The notes under the pieces: generated by a model | Databases searched by the model: none | Told to the model about the DNA's origin: nothing | The model's input: only the letters and a program-made list of their open reading frames with translations | Translations under genes and position numbers: made by a program | Shown: positions 42,566-50,425 of the stretch, piece after piece | Position numbering within the stretch: the stretch's first letter is position 1 | Layout: each line of letters starts with the position of its first letter | NCBI RefSeq assembly: GCF_026241895.1 | Contig: NZ_JAPJIV010000007.1 | Location: forward strand, 62,001 to 126,000 | Length of the DNA: 64,000 nucleotides | Source: Pseudomonas sp. RIT-562 | GTDB taxonomy: Bacteria; Pseudomonadota; Gammaproteobacteria; Pseudomonadales; Pseudomonadaceae | Direction of reading: 5' to 3'

Positions 42566-43699
42566 GTGGCCATCGATATTCACTGGATTCGCGACAACGA
42601 TAGCCTTGGTCGCTTTTGCGCCGAATGGCAGCAGCTGCCCTACGTTGCCCTCGACACCGAATTCATGCGGGTCGACACCTTTTACCCGATAGCCGGCCTG
42701 CTCCAGATCGGCGATGGCGTACGCGCTTACCTGATTGATCCGTTGACCATCGACAACTGGCAGCCGCTGGCCGCATTGCTGGAAAACCCGGCGGTGGTCA
42801 AGGTGCTGCACGCCTGCAGCGAAGACCTCGAGGTGTTGCTGCGCCTGACTGGCAGCCTGCCGGCGCCGCTGTTCGACACGCAATTGGCAGCCGCCTACCT
42901 GAACCTGGGCTTCTCCATGGGCTATTCGCGCCTGGTGCAGGAAGTGCTGGGTATCGACCTGCCCAAGGGCGAGACTCGTTCGGACTGGTTGCAACGTCCA
43001 CTTTCCGACACGCAGATCAGCTACGCCGCGGAAGATGCCCTGCATCTGGCGGAAGTTTTCGTACGCCTGCGTCCGAAGCTGTCTGAGGACAAGTACAACT
43101 GGGTTCTGGAAGATGGCGCCGAACTGGTCGCCAATTTGCGTCGCGAGATCGATCCGTACGAGGTCTATCGCGAAGCCAAGCTGGCCTGGAAGCTGTCCCG
43201 CGCGCAACTGGCCGTGTTGCGCGAATTGTGCGCCTGGCGCGAGCGCGAAGCCCGGGCCCGCGACCTGCCGCGTAACCGCATCGTGCGTGAGCATTCGCTG
43301 TGGCCGCTGGCGCGCACCCAGCCAGACAGCCTTGCTGCACTGGGGAAGATCGAAGACATGCATCCGCGTACCGTGCGTCAGGACGGCGAGTTTTTGCTTG
43401 ATCTGATCAAGCGCTCAGGCAGTGTGTCGCCTGATCAATGGCCTCCCGCTGTGCCGGAACCCTTGCCGGTGGAAGCCGCCGCACTGATCAAACAGCTGCG
43501 GGCGATCGGCCAGGCTGAAGCCGAGCGCCTGCACATCGCGCCGGAATTGATGCTGCGCAAGACAACCCTGGAAGCCTTGCTCAAGAGCGGCTTCCCCAAT
43601 GGTCCCTACCAATTGCCTGATTCGTTGCGTGGCTGGCGCCGCGAATTGATGGGCCAGGCGCTGCTCGACAGCCTGGCCACCGCCGGAGAACAGCCTTGA
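42566..43699 (+). CDS. rnd: Ribonuclease D
   Basis: 3'-5' exoribonuclease for tRNA and small RNA maturation; 377 residues. The DEDD exonuclease domain begins [16 protein letters not shown] (Asp and Glu of motif I near 29-31) and continues with [14 protein letters not shown] and the motif III Tyr in [15 protein letters not shown] domains fill the C-terminal half. The GTG at 42566, 5 bp after GGGAGA, gives the usual N terminus MAIDIHW; the longer frame includes promoter DNA (TATACT at 42533-42538). Confidence 0.95.
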   Translation: MAIDIHWIRDNDSLGRFCAEWQQLPYVALDTEFMRVDTFYPIAGLLQIGDGVRAYLIDPLTIDNWQPLAALLENPAVVKVLHACSEDLEVLLRLTGSLPAPLFDTQLAAAYLNLGFSMGYSRLVQEVLGIDLPKGETRSDWLQRPLSDTQISYAAEDALHLAEVFVRLRPKLSEDKYNWVLEDGAELVANLRREIDPYEVYREAKLAWKLSRAQLAVLRELCAWREREARARDLPRNRIVREHSLWPLARTQPDSLAALGKIEDMHPRTVRQDGEFLLDLIKRSGSVSPDQWPPAVPEPLPVEAAALIKQLRAIGQAEAERLHIAPELMLRKTTLEALLKSGFPNGPYQLPDSLRGWRRELMGQALLDSLATAGEQP

Positions 43700-43989
43700 A
43701 ACGTATTTGCTCCATCTATCGAAGCCTGAAAAAGAACGAGATGTACCTCTATGTGCTCAAGAGCGATGCTCTCGAGCGCGTTCCGGAAAGCCTGATGGCC
43801 GCATTCGGTAAGCCGCATCACGCGTTTGACCTGGTGCTCACACCCGAGCGCAAGCTGTCGCGCGAGGACATCACCGTGGTCCTGGAAAACCTCGATAAAC
43901 AGGGTTACCACCTGCAAATGCCGCCTGCTGAAGACGAATACATCGAGCATCTCCCGGAAGAGTTGCTGCGCCGCAACGACCCGATGTAA
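43696..43989 (+). CDS. YcgL domain protein
   Basis: 97 residues of the small conserved YcgL family of gamma-proteobacteria, with no established biochemical role. The start is TTG, overlapping the rnd stop as TTGA; family members begin [10 protein letters not shown] as here, so the rare start is well supported. Conserved [17 protein letters not shown] and the C-terminal [15 protein letters not shown] are present. Always found behind rnd in pseudomonads, suggesting a link to RNA metabolism. Confidence 0.92.
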   Translation: MKRICSIYRSLKKNEMYLYVLKSDALERVPESLMAAFGKPHHAFDLVLTPERKLSREDITVVLENLDKQGYHLQMPPAEDEYIEHLPEELLRRNDPM

Positions 43990-44103
43990 GCGACCAAGGC
44001 GGCGAGCGTCCTTGAAACACTGGAATTGATATCTGGCGATGACCGCGCGATGGAGGGTGACTCCAGCGGCGGTTGTCCGCACTGTTTTCGAAAGGTTTGA
44101 ACC

Positions 44104-45036
44104 ATGCGCGTTCTGATTGCTGAACACGACCATCCTGTGTACGCCCAACTGTTGCGCCAGGCTGCGCCTGAGCTGGAAGTGCTGACCAGTGGTGATTCCG
44201 CCGAATTGGCCAGTCAGGCCGCCGACTGTCCGATCTGGCTGGGTCAGCCGGACCTGCTGGCGACCCTGCTGCGCCAGGGCCACGAACCGCAGTGGTTGCA
44301 GTCGACCTGGGCGGGTATCACGCCGCTGCTGGCCGACGGCTTGCCACGTCACTATCGCCTGACCCGGGCGGTGGGGATTTTCGGCCAGGTGATGGCCGAG
44401 TATGTGCTCACCTATCTGCTGGGCCATGAGCGCGAAGTGCTGCCGCGCCTGGTCAGCCAGGTCGAGCGCAAGTGGGACAGTCGCCAGGGCCAGAGCCTGG
44501 CGGGGCGCAAGGTGTTGATCGTCGGCACCGGCGACATCGGCCACACCGTTGCCAAATTCCTGCAGCCCTTTGGCGTCGAGTTGTATGGCATTGCCAGCGA
44601 GGCCCGCGAGCAGGCTCCGTTTGTGCAAGTCGGCACGCTGGCGGACCTGCCACGGCTGGTGGGTGAGGTGGATTACGTGATCAACCTGTTGCCGAACACG
44701 CCACACACCCACGATCTCTACGATGCGGCGCTGTTCAAACAATTCAAGCCCACCGGGTTGTTCCTCAACGTCGGGCGCGGCGTCGCGGTGGTCGATGCCG
44801 ACCTGGTGGAAGCCTTGAAGGAAGGGCATCTGGCTGGCGCGGTCATCGACGTCTGCCGTCAGGAGCCACTGCCGCAGCGGCATCCTTTCTGGACGGCGTG
44901 GGGCTTACTGCTGACCGGCCACAGCTCGGCACCGACCTCGCCGGCGATGATGGTGCAGCTGTTTGTCGAGAACCTGCGGGCGTACCAGGCGGGCGAGGCG
45001 TTGCGCGGGGAAGTGGATTTCGATCGCGGGTATTGA
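44104..45036 (+). CDS. D-2-hydroxyacid dehydrogenase family protein
   Basis: 310 residues. NAD-binding motif GTGDIGHTVAKFLQPFG at about 141-157, substrate-side NVGRGVAVVDADLVEAL near 222-238 (catalytic Arg in GRG), Glu in RQEPLPQRHPFW and the catalytic His in the same stretch. Resembles YcdW/GhrA-type glyoxylate/hydroxypyruvate reductases. Start at 44104 follows AAAGGTTTGAACC. Separated by 114 bp of gene-free DNA from ycgL. Confidence 0.9.
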   Translation: MRVLIAEHDHPVYAQLLRQAAPELEVLTSGDSAELASQAADCPIWLGQPDLLATLLRQGHEPQWLQSTWAGITPLLADGLPRHYRLTRAVGIFGQVMAEYVLTYLLGHEREVLPRLVSQVERKWDSRQGQSLAGRKVLIVGTGDIGHTVAKFLQPFGVELYGIASEAREQAPFVQVGTLADLPRLVGEVDYVINLLPNTPHTHDLYDAALFKQFKPTGLFLNVGRGVAVVDADLVEALKEGHLAGAVIDVCRQEPLPQRHPFWTAWGLLLTGHSSAPTSPAMMVQLFVENLRAYQAGEALRGEVDFDRGY

Positions 45037-45046
45037 GTCGCCGCCA

Positions 45047-45122
45047 AAAAGATCGCAGCCTGCGGCAGCTCCTACAGAGCCATGTTTACACCTGTAGGAG
45101 CTGCCGCAGGCTGCGATCTTTT
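45047..45122. repeat. Paired REP hairpin
   Basis: AAAAGATCGCAGCCTGCGGC... and its reverse complement flank a 16-bp loop between convergent genes; the long stem may also end transcription from both sides. Confidence 0.9.
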
Positions 45123-45126
45123 GCTT

Positions 45127-45720
45127 TCAGAGGGTGAAATCACCCTCAGCCGCCAACTCAGCCAACGGCCGGCGCGGGCTTGGCAATTCACGAGCCTGCA
45201 GATACTCAGCCAAAGTCGCCTTGTCGCCCAACTTGCCCACCGCCACTGCCGCGTGCAGCGCGTAGCCCTCGGGGATGTTCAGCTCCTTGCGCGTTAGCGC
45301 CTGGTCAAACCCGGCCATGCCGTGAGTGTGCCAACCGCTGATGCTCGCCTGCAGGGCCAAATGACCCCAGGCCGAACCGGTGTCGAAGGTGTGCCACAGC
45401 GCCGGGGTTTCTTCGCTGGCGCCTGGGGCGGTGAAGGTAGTCTTGGAGATCACGATGATCAGCGCCGAGGCGTGTTGCGCCCAGCTGCGGTTGAATTCGT
45501 TGAGCAGGCCGAGGTAACGCTCCCAGTTCGGCGTATCGCGGCGCGCGTAAAGGAATCGCCACGGCTGCGAATTGTAGGCCGAGGGTGCCCAGCGTGCGGC
45601 TTCGAAGAAGCTCAGCAGGGTTTCCTCGGGGATTGCTTCGCCGGTGAATGCACGAGGCGACCAGCGATCGGTGAACTGCGGGTGGATAGCATAATCGGCA
45701 ACACGCGGGTTGGCACTCAT
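45127..45720 (-). CDS. Nitroreductase family protein
   Basis: 197 residues, FMN-dependent NAD(P)H nitroreductase fold. DRWSPRAFTGEAIPEETLLS and FFEAARWAPSAYNSQPWRFLY near the N terminus (FMN phosphate contacts RxxR, SxxNxQPW) define the family. I chose ATG 45720, with AAGGAATCTGTCG upstream; 31 further open codons lack support. Substrate unknown. Convergent with the hydroxyacid dehydrogenase and divergent from ycgN. Confidence 0.92.
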   Translation of the reverse strand: MSANPRVADYAIHPQFTDRWSPRAFTGEAIPEETLLSFFEAARWAPSAYNSQPWRFLYARRDTPNWERYLGLLNEFNRSWAQHASALIIVISKTTFTAPGASEETPALWHTFDTGSAWGHLALQASISGWHTHGMAGFDQALTRKELNIPEGYALHAAVAVGKLGDKATLAEYLQARELPSPRRPLAELAAEGDFTL

Positions 45721-45882
45721 CGACAGATTCCTTGCTCGGTTTGAATGTGGGCGACGCAAAACCCTACGTGGCGGCGACAAAACTGACAAGTGCGTTCTAC
45801 CGGCAGTCGCCAATGCTTGGCCCGCAGGGCTTGGCGCACTAGACTGGCGGCCTTTTCACCACCTGATGTCGATGCTCGAACC

Positions 45883-46332
45883 ATGGCCGCCAAAGTCGAA
45901 CCGTTCTGGATACGCAAAACCCTCGATCAACTCGATCAGCAGGAATGGGAATCGCTGTGCGATGGCTGCGGCCTGTGCTGCCTGCAAAAGCTCGAGGATG
46001 AGGACGACAACAGCGTCTATTACACGCGAATCGCCTGCAAGTTGCTGGACCTGAAGACTTGCCAGTGCAGCGATTACCCCAACCGTCGCGAGTCGGTGCC
46101 CGACTGCATTCAGCTCACGCCAGGCAAGGCCGACGAATTTAAATGGTTGCCGCCGACCTGCGGTTACCGCCTGGTCAGCGAGGGCAAGGATCTGCCGCTC
46201 TGGCACCATCTGGTCTGCGGTGACCGCGATGCCGTGCACCACGAACGCATTTCACAATCGGGGCGCATGCTGGCCGAAGGCAGCGTGGCCGAAGACGATT
46301 GGGAAGACCATCTGATTTTCCGCGCGGGTTGA
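45883..46332 (+). CDS. YcgN family cysteine-cluster protein
   Basis: 149 residues, UPF0260/YcgN. The Cys cluster [11 protein letters not shown] near 27-37, followed by [18 protein letters not shown] and PDC, is typical of predicted zinc- or iron-binding YkgJ-type proteins. No catalytic role is established. The ATG at 45883 gives the family N terminus [16 protein letters not shown]. Confidence 0.9.
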   Translation: MAAKVEPFWIRKTLDQLDQQEWESLCDGCGLCCLQKLEDEDDNSVYYTRIACKLLDLKTCQCSDYPNRRESVPDCIQLTPGKADEFKWLPPTCGYRLVSEGKDLPLWHHLVCGDRDAVHHERISQSGRMLAEGSVAEDDWEDHLIFRAG

Positions 46333-46358
46333 TTGTCCGCTCGCCACAAGGAGTGTGT

Positions 46359-47588
46359 ATGGCTGTGGGATTGCGCCAGGTGTTGGCGATTGGGTTGCTG
46401 GCGCTGAGTTCATCGGCGTGGGCGGCGAAAAAAGTCGATCTGGATTATCACGTGCGCCTGTTGCCACAAAGCGATCAGGCCGAGGTGCGGCTGTCGCTTG
46501 CCCAGGGTTCGGCAGTCCGCAGCCTGGATTTCGACCTGGGTGACGGCAGCCGTTACAGCGACTTCAAAGCCGACGGCCAGTGGCAACTGGTGGCAGGCAA
46601 ACAGGCGCGCGGCATCTGGCGTCCGGCTGCCGACAAGTCCAGCCTGACCTATCGGGTGCGCATCAGCCACGGTCGCAAGGGCGGCAGCTTCGAGACGCGG
46701 ATGACGCCTACCTGGGCATTGATGCGCGGTGACGACCTGGTACCTGCCGCCAAACTCGATCAGCAGGATGGCATCGAGCTGGTGTCGCGCCTTGAGTTCG
46801 AGCTGCCCACGGGCTGGAAAAGCGTGGAAACCGCCTGGCCGCGGATTGGCAAAAACAAATTCCGCATCGATAACGTCTCGCGACTGTTCGACCGACCCAC
46901 CGGCTGGATGCTCGCCGGTCACCTCGGTGCTCGCCGCACGCGGCTCGGGGAAACCGAGGTGACGGTGGCGTCCCCATTGGGCCAGGGGATGCGGCGCATG
47001 GATGTGCTGACGCTGCTGACATTCGTCTGGCCGCAGGTGCAGGCGGTGTTTCCACGGCACCCGACCAAGTTGTTGATCATCGGCGCGAACGACCCGATGT
47101 GGCGCGGCAGCCTGGCAGCGCGCGAATCCATCTATCTCAACTCGCGGTTGCCACTGGTGAGTGAAAGCGGCAGCAGTGCGCTGGTGCGCGAGTTGGCCCA
47201 GCTGTTCGCACGCATCAATGACAAGCAGCGCAGCGACTGGATCAGCGAGGGATTTGCCGAGTATTACGCCATCGAACTGGTGCGTCGTGCGGGTGGCATG
47301 AGCGATGAGCGTTATGCGAGCTTGCACAAGAAGTTGGCGCGCGATGGCGAGAAGGTGAAGACCTTGCGCGGCGAGCAAATCGATTCGGCGCAAGTTGGCA
47401 GGGCGGTGTTGCTGCTGGGGGAGTTGGATCAGGAGATACGCATCAAGACCCGCAACAAGCGCTCGCTGGACGATGTGCTGCGTGGGGCGATGCGCTTGGA
47501 GAGTGTGGATACCAGGGAATTTGTGCAGCTGGCCGAGAGTGTGATCGGTGAGTCTTCCGAAGTCCTGGATACCGGGTTGCTTCAGTAA
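46359..47588 (+). CDS. Exported hypothetical protein
   Basis: 409 residues with a clear signal peptide (RQVLAIGLLALSSSAWAAKK). The mature part begins with a beta-rich region (VDLDYHVRLLPQSDQAEVRL), and a later helical segment ISEGFAEYYAIELVRRAGG resembles the gluzincin-type WxxEG(F/W)A peptidase helix of M61 proteins, but the HExxH motif is replaced by RELAQ, so it is probably catalytically inactive. Start at 46359 behind AAGGAGTGTGT, 26 bp after ycgN, so likely cotranscribed with it. Confidence 0.8.
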   Translation: MAVGLRQVLAIGLLALSSSAWAAKKVDLDYHVRLLPQSDQAEVRLSLAQGSAVRSLDFDLGDGSRYSDFKADGQWQLVAGKQARGIWRPAADKSSLTYRVRISHGRKGGSFETRMTPTWALMRGDDLVPAAKLDQQDGIELVSRLEFELPTGWKSVETAWPRIGKNKFRIDNVSRLFDRPTGWMLAGHLGARRTRLGETEVTVASPLGQGMRRMDVLTLLTFVWPQVQAVFPRHPTKLLIIGANDPMWRGSLAARESIYLNSRLPLVSESGSSALVRELAQLFARINDKQRSDWISEGFAEYYAIELVRRAGGMSDERYASLHKKLARDGEKVKTLRGEQIDSAQVGRAVLLLGELDQEIRIKTRNKRSLDDVLRGAMRLESVDTREFVQLAESVIGESSEVLDTGLLQ

Positions 47589-47594
47589 ATCAAA

Positions 47595-47690
47595 AGATCG
47601 CAGCCTGCGGCAGCTCCTACAGGTATCGAGTCGTATGCAACATATGCGGACGACCCATTACCTGTAGGAGCTGCCGAAGGCTGCGATCTC
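47595..47690. repeat. Paired REP hairpin
   Basis: GATCGCAGCCTGCGGCAGCT... faces GTAGGAGCTGCCGAAGGCTG... across a 40-bp loop at the convergent ends of two genes; same family as 45047-45122. Confidence 0.88.
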
Positions 47691-47704
47691 TTGACCTTAA
47701 ATCC

Positions 47705-48082
47705 TTAGACCCCAGTCTTGGGCGAAACCAGCGAATCATTACCCGTCACAGTAGCCGTACTGGTCGCCGCCTCAGCGTTCTTCTTCAACCTGGTCAACTC
47801 TTCCCCGGCGCGCTCGATCTTCGCTCGCACGTTGTTCATGTCCTGGCGACTTTTCTCCAGCAGGCTCTTGGCCGAACTGTGTCCGGTAATGCCCCGGGCC
47901 AGCGCCACGCCGCCGATCGCCACCTGGATCAAACCAAAAATGCCGCCGCGACGCAGGCCCTTGCCCATCATCACCACGCCACCGGCGAGTGAGCCGATGC
48001 GCTCCCAACCGTGGACGTTCTGGTCGGGATAAGTCTGGAACGGGGTGGATTCGATGCGCTGTACGCGTTTGAGTTCGCTCAT
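47705..48082 (-). CDS. Small membrane protein, DUF2892/YgaP-like
   Basis: 125 residues. Glycine-rich hydrophobic segment GSLAGGVVMMGKGLRRGG and GLIQVAIGGVALARGITGH at about 27-65 form two short helices of the DUF2892 type, followed by a charged coiled-coil-like tail (KSLLEKSRQDMNNVRAKIER). ATG 48082 follows CCAGGAGACAGATC; the longer open frame reads into the next gene's terminus. Role unknown. Confidence 0.85.
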   Translation of the reverse strand: MSELKRVQRIESTPFQTYPDQNVHGWERIGSLAGGVVMMGKGLRRGGIFGLIQVAIGGVALARGITGHSSAKSLLEKSRQDMNNVRAKIERAGEELTRLKKNAEAATSTATVTGNDSLVSPKTGV

Positions 48083-48174
48083 GATCTGTCTCCTGGCTGG
48101 ATGGACTGCTTCAAGAATAGATAAATAAGCTGACTCCCATCGCGGGCGGCTTGTTCCATCGGATGTGCGGCAAT

Positions 48175-48645
48175 TCAGCGGAATTTCGCCCCGGAGCGGG
48201 TGTTCAAGCCTTTGGCCATACGGTCGTAGAGCACGACGTTGACGGTTGCCGCAAGGTTCATGCAGCCGGTAGTCGGGATGTAGACGACGTCTTCGCACCA
48301 GTCGCGAATCTCTTTGTCTAGCGAGCCGTCTTCCGGGCCGAAGATGTACAGGGCGCGGTCGGGATGCGTGTACTCAGGCAGTGCGCGGGCACCGTCAACC
48401 AGCTCGACTGCCACTGGGACGCAACCCAGGGGCAGGATTTTTTTCAGGTCGTCGATGCCGATCAGCGGGATGTCGTAGTGCACGCGCTTGGTGTCTGTGA
48501 CGAAGTCGGCGGCGCGTTCATAACGCTTGCCGGTGTAGAACACGGAGGCCACGCCATAGCAGCCGGCGGCGCGCATGACCGAACCGACGTTTTCCGGTGA
48601 CTTGGGGTTATACAAACCTATGCAGCTGTACCGTTTGTCTGCCAC
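48175..48645 (-). CDS. SpoU/TrmH-family RNA methyltransferase
   Basis: 156 residues of the SPOUT class, which methylates ribose 2'-OH in tRNA or rRNA using a trefoil-knot AdoMet site. Motifs: YNPKSPENVGSVMRAAGCYG (8-27), YIFGPEDGSL near 96-105 and IPTTGCMNLAATVNVVLYD near 121-140. The GTG at 48645 gives a standard N terminus; the open frame continues upstream through a REP and cannot be coding there. Target nucleotide not inferred. Confidence 0.9.
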   Translation of the reverse strand: MADKRYSCIGLYNPKSPENVGSVMRAAGCYGVASVFYTGKRYERAADFVTDTKRVHYDIPLIGIDDLKKILPLGCVPVAVELVDGARALPEYTHPDRALYIFGPEDGSLDKEIRDWCEDVVYIPTTGCMNLAATVNVVLYDRMAKGLNTRSGAKFR

Positions 48646-48726
48646 GAGCGGGGTGCCTTCGGGGAAAAAACGGCGATTATACGGGGATTGGGGGAGGGGT
48701 GTTTGGTTTGGAGTACTGTGATGGAC

Positions 48727-48839
48727 GGGCTGGCCTCTTCGCGAGCAAGCCCGCTCCCACAATGAGCTCCAGTGATCACAAGAACCTGGTCCACCGAAGA
48801 CCCCTGTGGGAGCGGGCTTGCTCGCGAAGAGGCCAGCCC
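48727..48839. repeat. Paired REP with 35-bp perfect arms
   Basis: Bases 48727-48761 are the exact reverse complement of 48805-48839 (core CTCTTCGCGAGCAAGCCCGC). The 43-bp loop is unique sequence. Confidence 0.92.
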
Positions 48840-48854
48840 GATCGCCGAATTTCT

Positions 48855-49229
48855 TCAGTCGTCCTTCTTCATCAACCCAGCCAACGCCGCAAACGGGTTA
48901 TGCGTCGCCTTGGCGATTTTCGGCGAGCTCAACGAACCCTCGCTGAAGTACTGCTGGTCGGTGTACCGCGAGTGCTCATTGTCATGGCAATACAGGCACA
49001 GCAGTTCCCAGTTGGAACCATCCTGGGGGTTGTTGTCGTGGTTATGGTCGCGGTGATGCACGGTCAATTCGCTCAGGCGCTTGCCGGAAAACTCACGGGT
49101 GCAGCGCCCGCACACGTGCGGGTACATCTTCAGTGCCTTGTCGCGGTAACCCATTTCCTTGTCGCGCTGGTTATCGGCGAGGATGCGGTCCAGCTTCGAG
49201 GTGTTGGTCGGGGTTGTTGACGAACTCAT
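48855..49229 (-). CDS. yajD: HNH nuclease family protein YajD
   Basis: 124 residues. The HNH zinc-finger nuclease core CGRCTREFSGKRLSELTVHH, then HNHDN and LLCLYCHDNEHS, occupies about residues 40-88, with two CxxC metal sites and the catalytic HH. Pro-rich start of low complexity (SSSTTPTNTS). YajD is a stand-alone, conserved chromosomal HNH protein of unknown physiological role. Confidence 0.9.
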   Translation of the reverse strand: MSSSTTPTNTSKLDRILADNQRDKEMGYRDKALKMYPHVCGRCTREFSGKRLSELTVHHRDHNHDNNPQDGSNWELLCLYCHDNEHSRYTDQQYFSEGSLSSPKIAKATHNPFAALAGLMKKDD

Positions 49230-49279
49230 GGGTTCACCTTGGTAAAAATGACTGATGACGGTTATGCACAGAGTTTAGC

Positions 49280-49966
49280 TCAGCCCTTGAGCTTTTCGGC
49301 AATCCAGATGGTATGGCGGGTGCCTTTGTTGCCGTGGGCAAAGACCTGGACTTCCTCGGCCTTGAAACCGGCCTTTTTCAGCTTGTCGGAAAACTGCCGG
49401 TCGGCACTCGCCGACCACACCGCCAACACGCCTTTGGGCCGCAGGGCCTTGGCGCAGGCGCTCAGGCCGCCGGCGGAATACAGCCAGCTGTTGGCTTTCT
49501 GGGTCAAGCCTTCGGGGCCGTTATCGACGTCGAGCATGATCGCGTCGAAGCCTTGGGGTTCGGCCTGCAGCACCTTGGCCACGTCTTCCATGCGGATCAC
49601 CGTGCGCGGGTCGAGTAGGGGGTTGCCGGATTTTTCGCCCAGCGGCCCGCGGTTCCACTCGACAACGCCTGGCACCAGTTCGGCCACTACCACTTCGGCA
49701 GTCTTGCCTAGGTGCTTGAGCGCCGAGGCGAGGGTAAAGCCCATGCCCAGGCCACCGATCAATACCCGCGAATTCGGCCGCCCGGCGACCTTGCGGCAGG
49801 GAATCTCAGCCAGCGCATCTTCGGAGCCGTGCATGCGGGTGTTCATCAACTGACCGCCGTCACCGCCCTGGATCTTGATGACAAAATCCTCGCCGTACTC
49901 GAACAGGCACAGGGCACCGCCATTATCTGGTATGGGGGTGGTGTCGAGTAGTACGAAACGTTTCAT
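49280..49966 (-). CDS. Spermidine synthase-like methyltransferase-fold protein
   Basis: 228 residues. The AdoMet-type Rossmann motif VLIGGLGMGFTLASALKHLG (about 69-88) and VVVAELVPGVVEWNRG resemble polyamine aminopropyltransferases, but the protein is shorter and the acidic DxGxG segment is DVDNGPEG. Likely a spermidine-synthase homologue with another or no aminopropyl activity. The C-terminal part has a WSASADRQFSDKL helix. Confidence 0.82.
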   Translation of the reverse strand: MKRFVLLDTTPIPDNGGALCLFEYGEDFVIKIQGGDGGQLMNTRMHGSEDALAEIPCRKVAGRPNSRVLIGGLGMGFTLASALKHLGKTAEVVVAELVPGVVEWNRGPLGEKSGNPLLDPRTVIRMEDVAKVLQAEPQGFDAIMLDVDNGPEGLTQKANSWLYSAGGLSACAKALRPKGVLAVWSASADRQFSDKLKKAGFKAEEVQVFAHGNKGTRHTIWIAEKLKG

Positions 49967-50086
49967 GTGGCTCTCTTAAGAAGAAGGGGCTTAAAAAATG
50001 GGCTTGAGAAGAATTGGCACGGGGAGGGCAATCACGCGCAGTTGGGAGTAGCCTGAGAACAGACAACAAGGCTAACGGAGCCATTG

Positions 50087-50377
50087 ATGAAGCGCACCAT
50101 TCTAACGGTCATTGCCTTGGCCGCGCTCTCGATAACTGCAGTGCAGGCCCAGGAGCTGCAAACCATTCCCACCAGCCCGGCGCCGATGCCTGGTTCGCCG
50201 GGAACCGCAACACCGACACCTTACCCTCAGATCACTCCGACCGCCGTGCCCAAGGCGGGCCCTGGCAGTGGCGGCCCGCCGTTGCTGCCGCCGATCGAAA
50301 TGCCCAACCCGCCCAAGGACCAGCCGTTGCCGGGCCTTGAGCAAAACAGCAGCAAAATCAAACCCCCCGGCGGATAA
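50087..50377 (+). CDS. Small secreted proline-rich protein
   Basis: 96 residues. Signal peptide KRTILTVIALAALSITAVQA, then an unstructured region with 28 or so prolines (SPAPMPGSPGTATPTPYP, GGPPLLPPIEMPNPP). Start at 50087 behind AACGGAG. No enzymatic domain; probably periplasmic. Short and low in complexity, but the signal peptide and ribosome site make it credible. Confidence 0.75.
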   Translation: MKRTILTVIALAALSITAVQAQELQTIPTSPAPMPGSPGTATPTPYPQITPTAVPKAGPGSGGPPLLPPIEMPNPPKDQPLPGLEQNSSKIKPPGG

Positions 50378-50425
50378 CCAGCGATTAAGCCGCTGGCAAA
50401 CTGTGGGAGCAAAGCTTCGTGGGTA

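Noticed and set aside
48597..49220. 207-codon frame through the REP before yajD
   Set aside because: It crosses the 35-bp REP arms and is antisense to two real genes.
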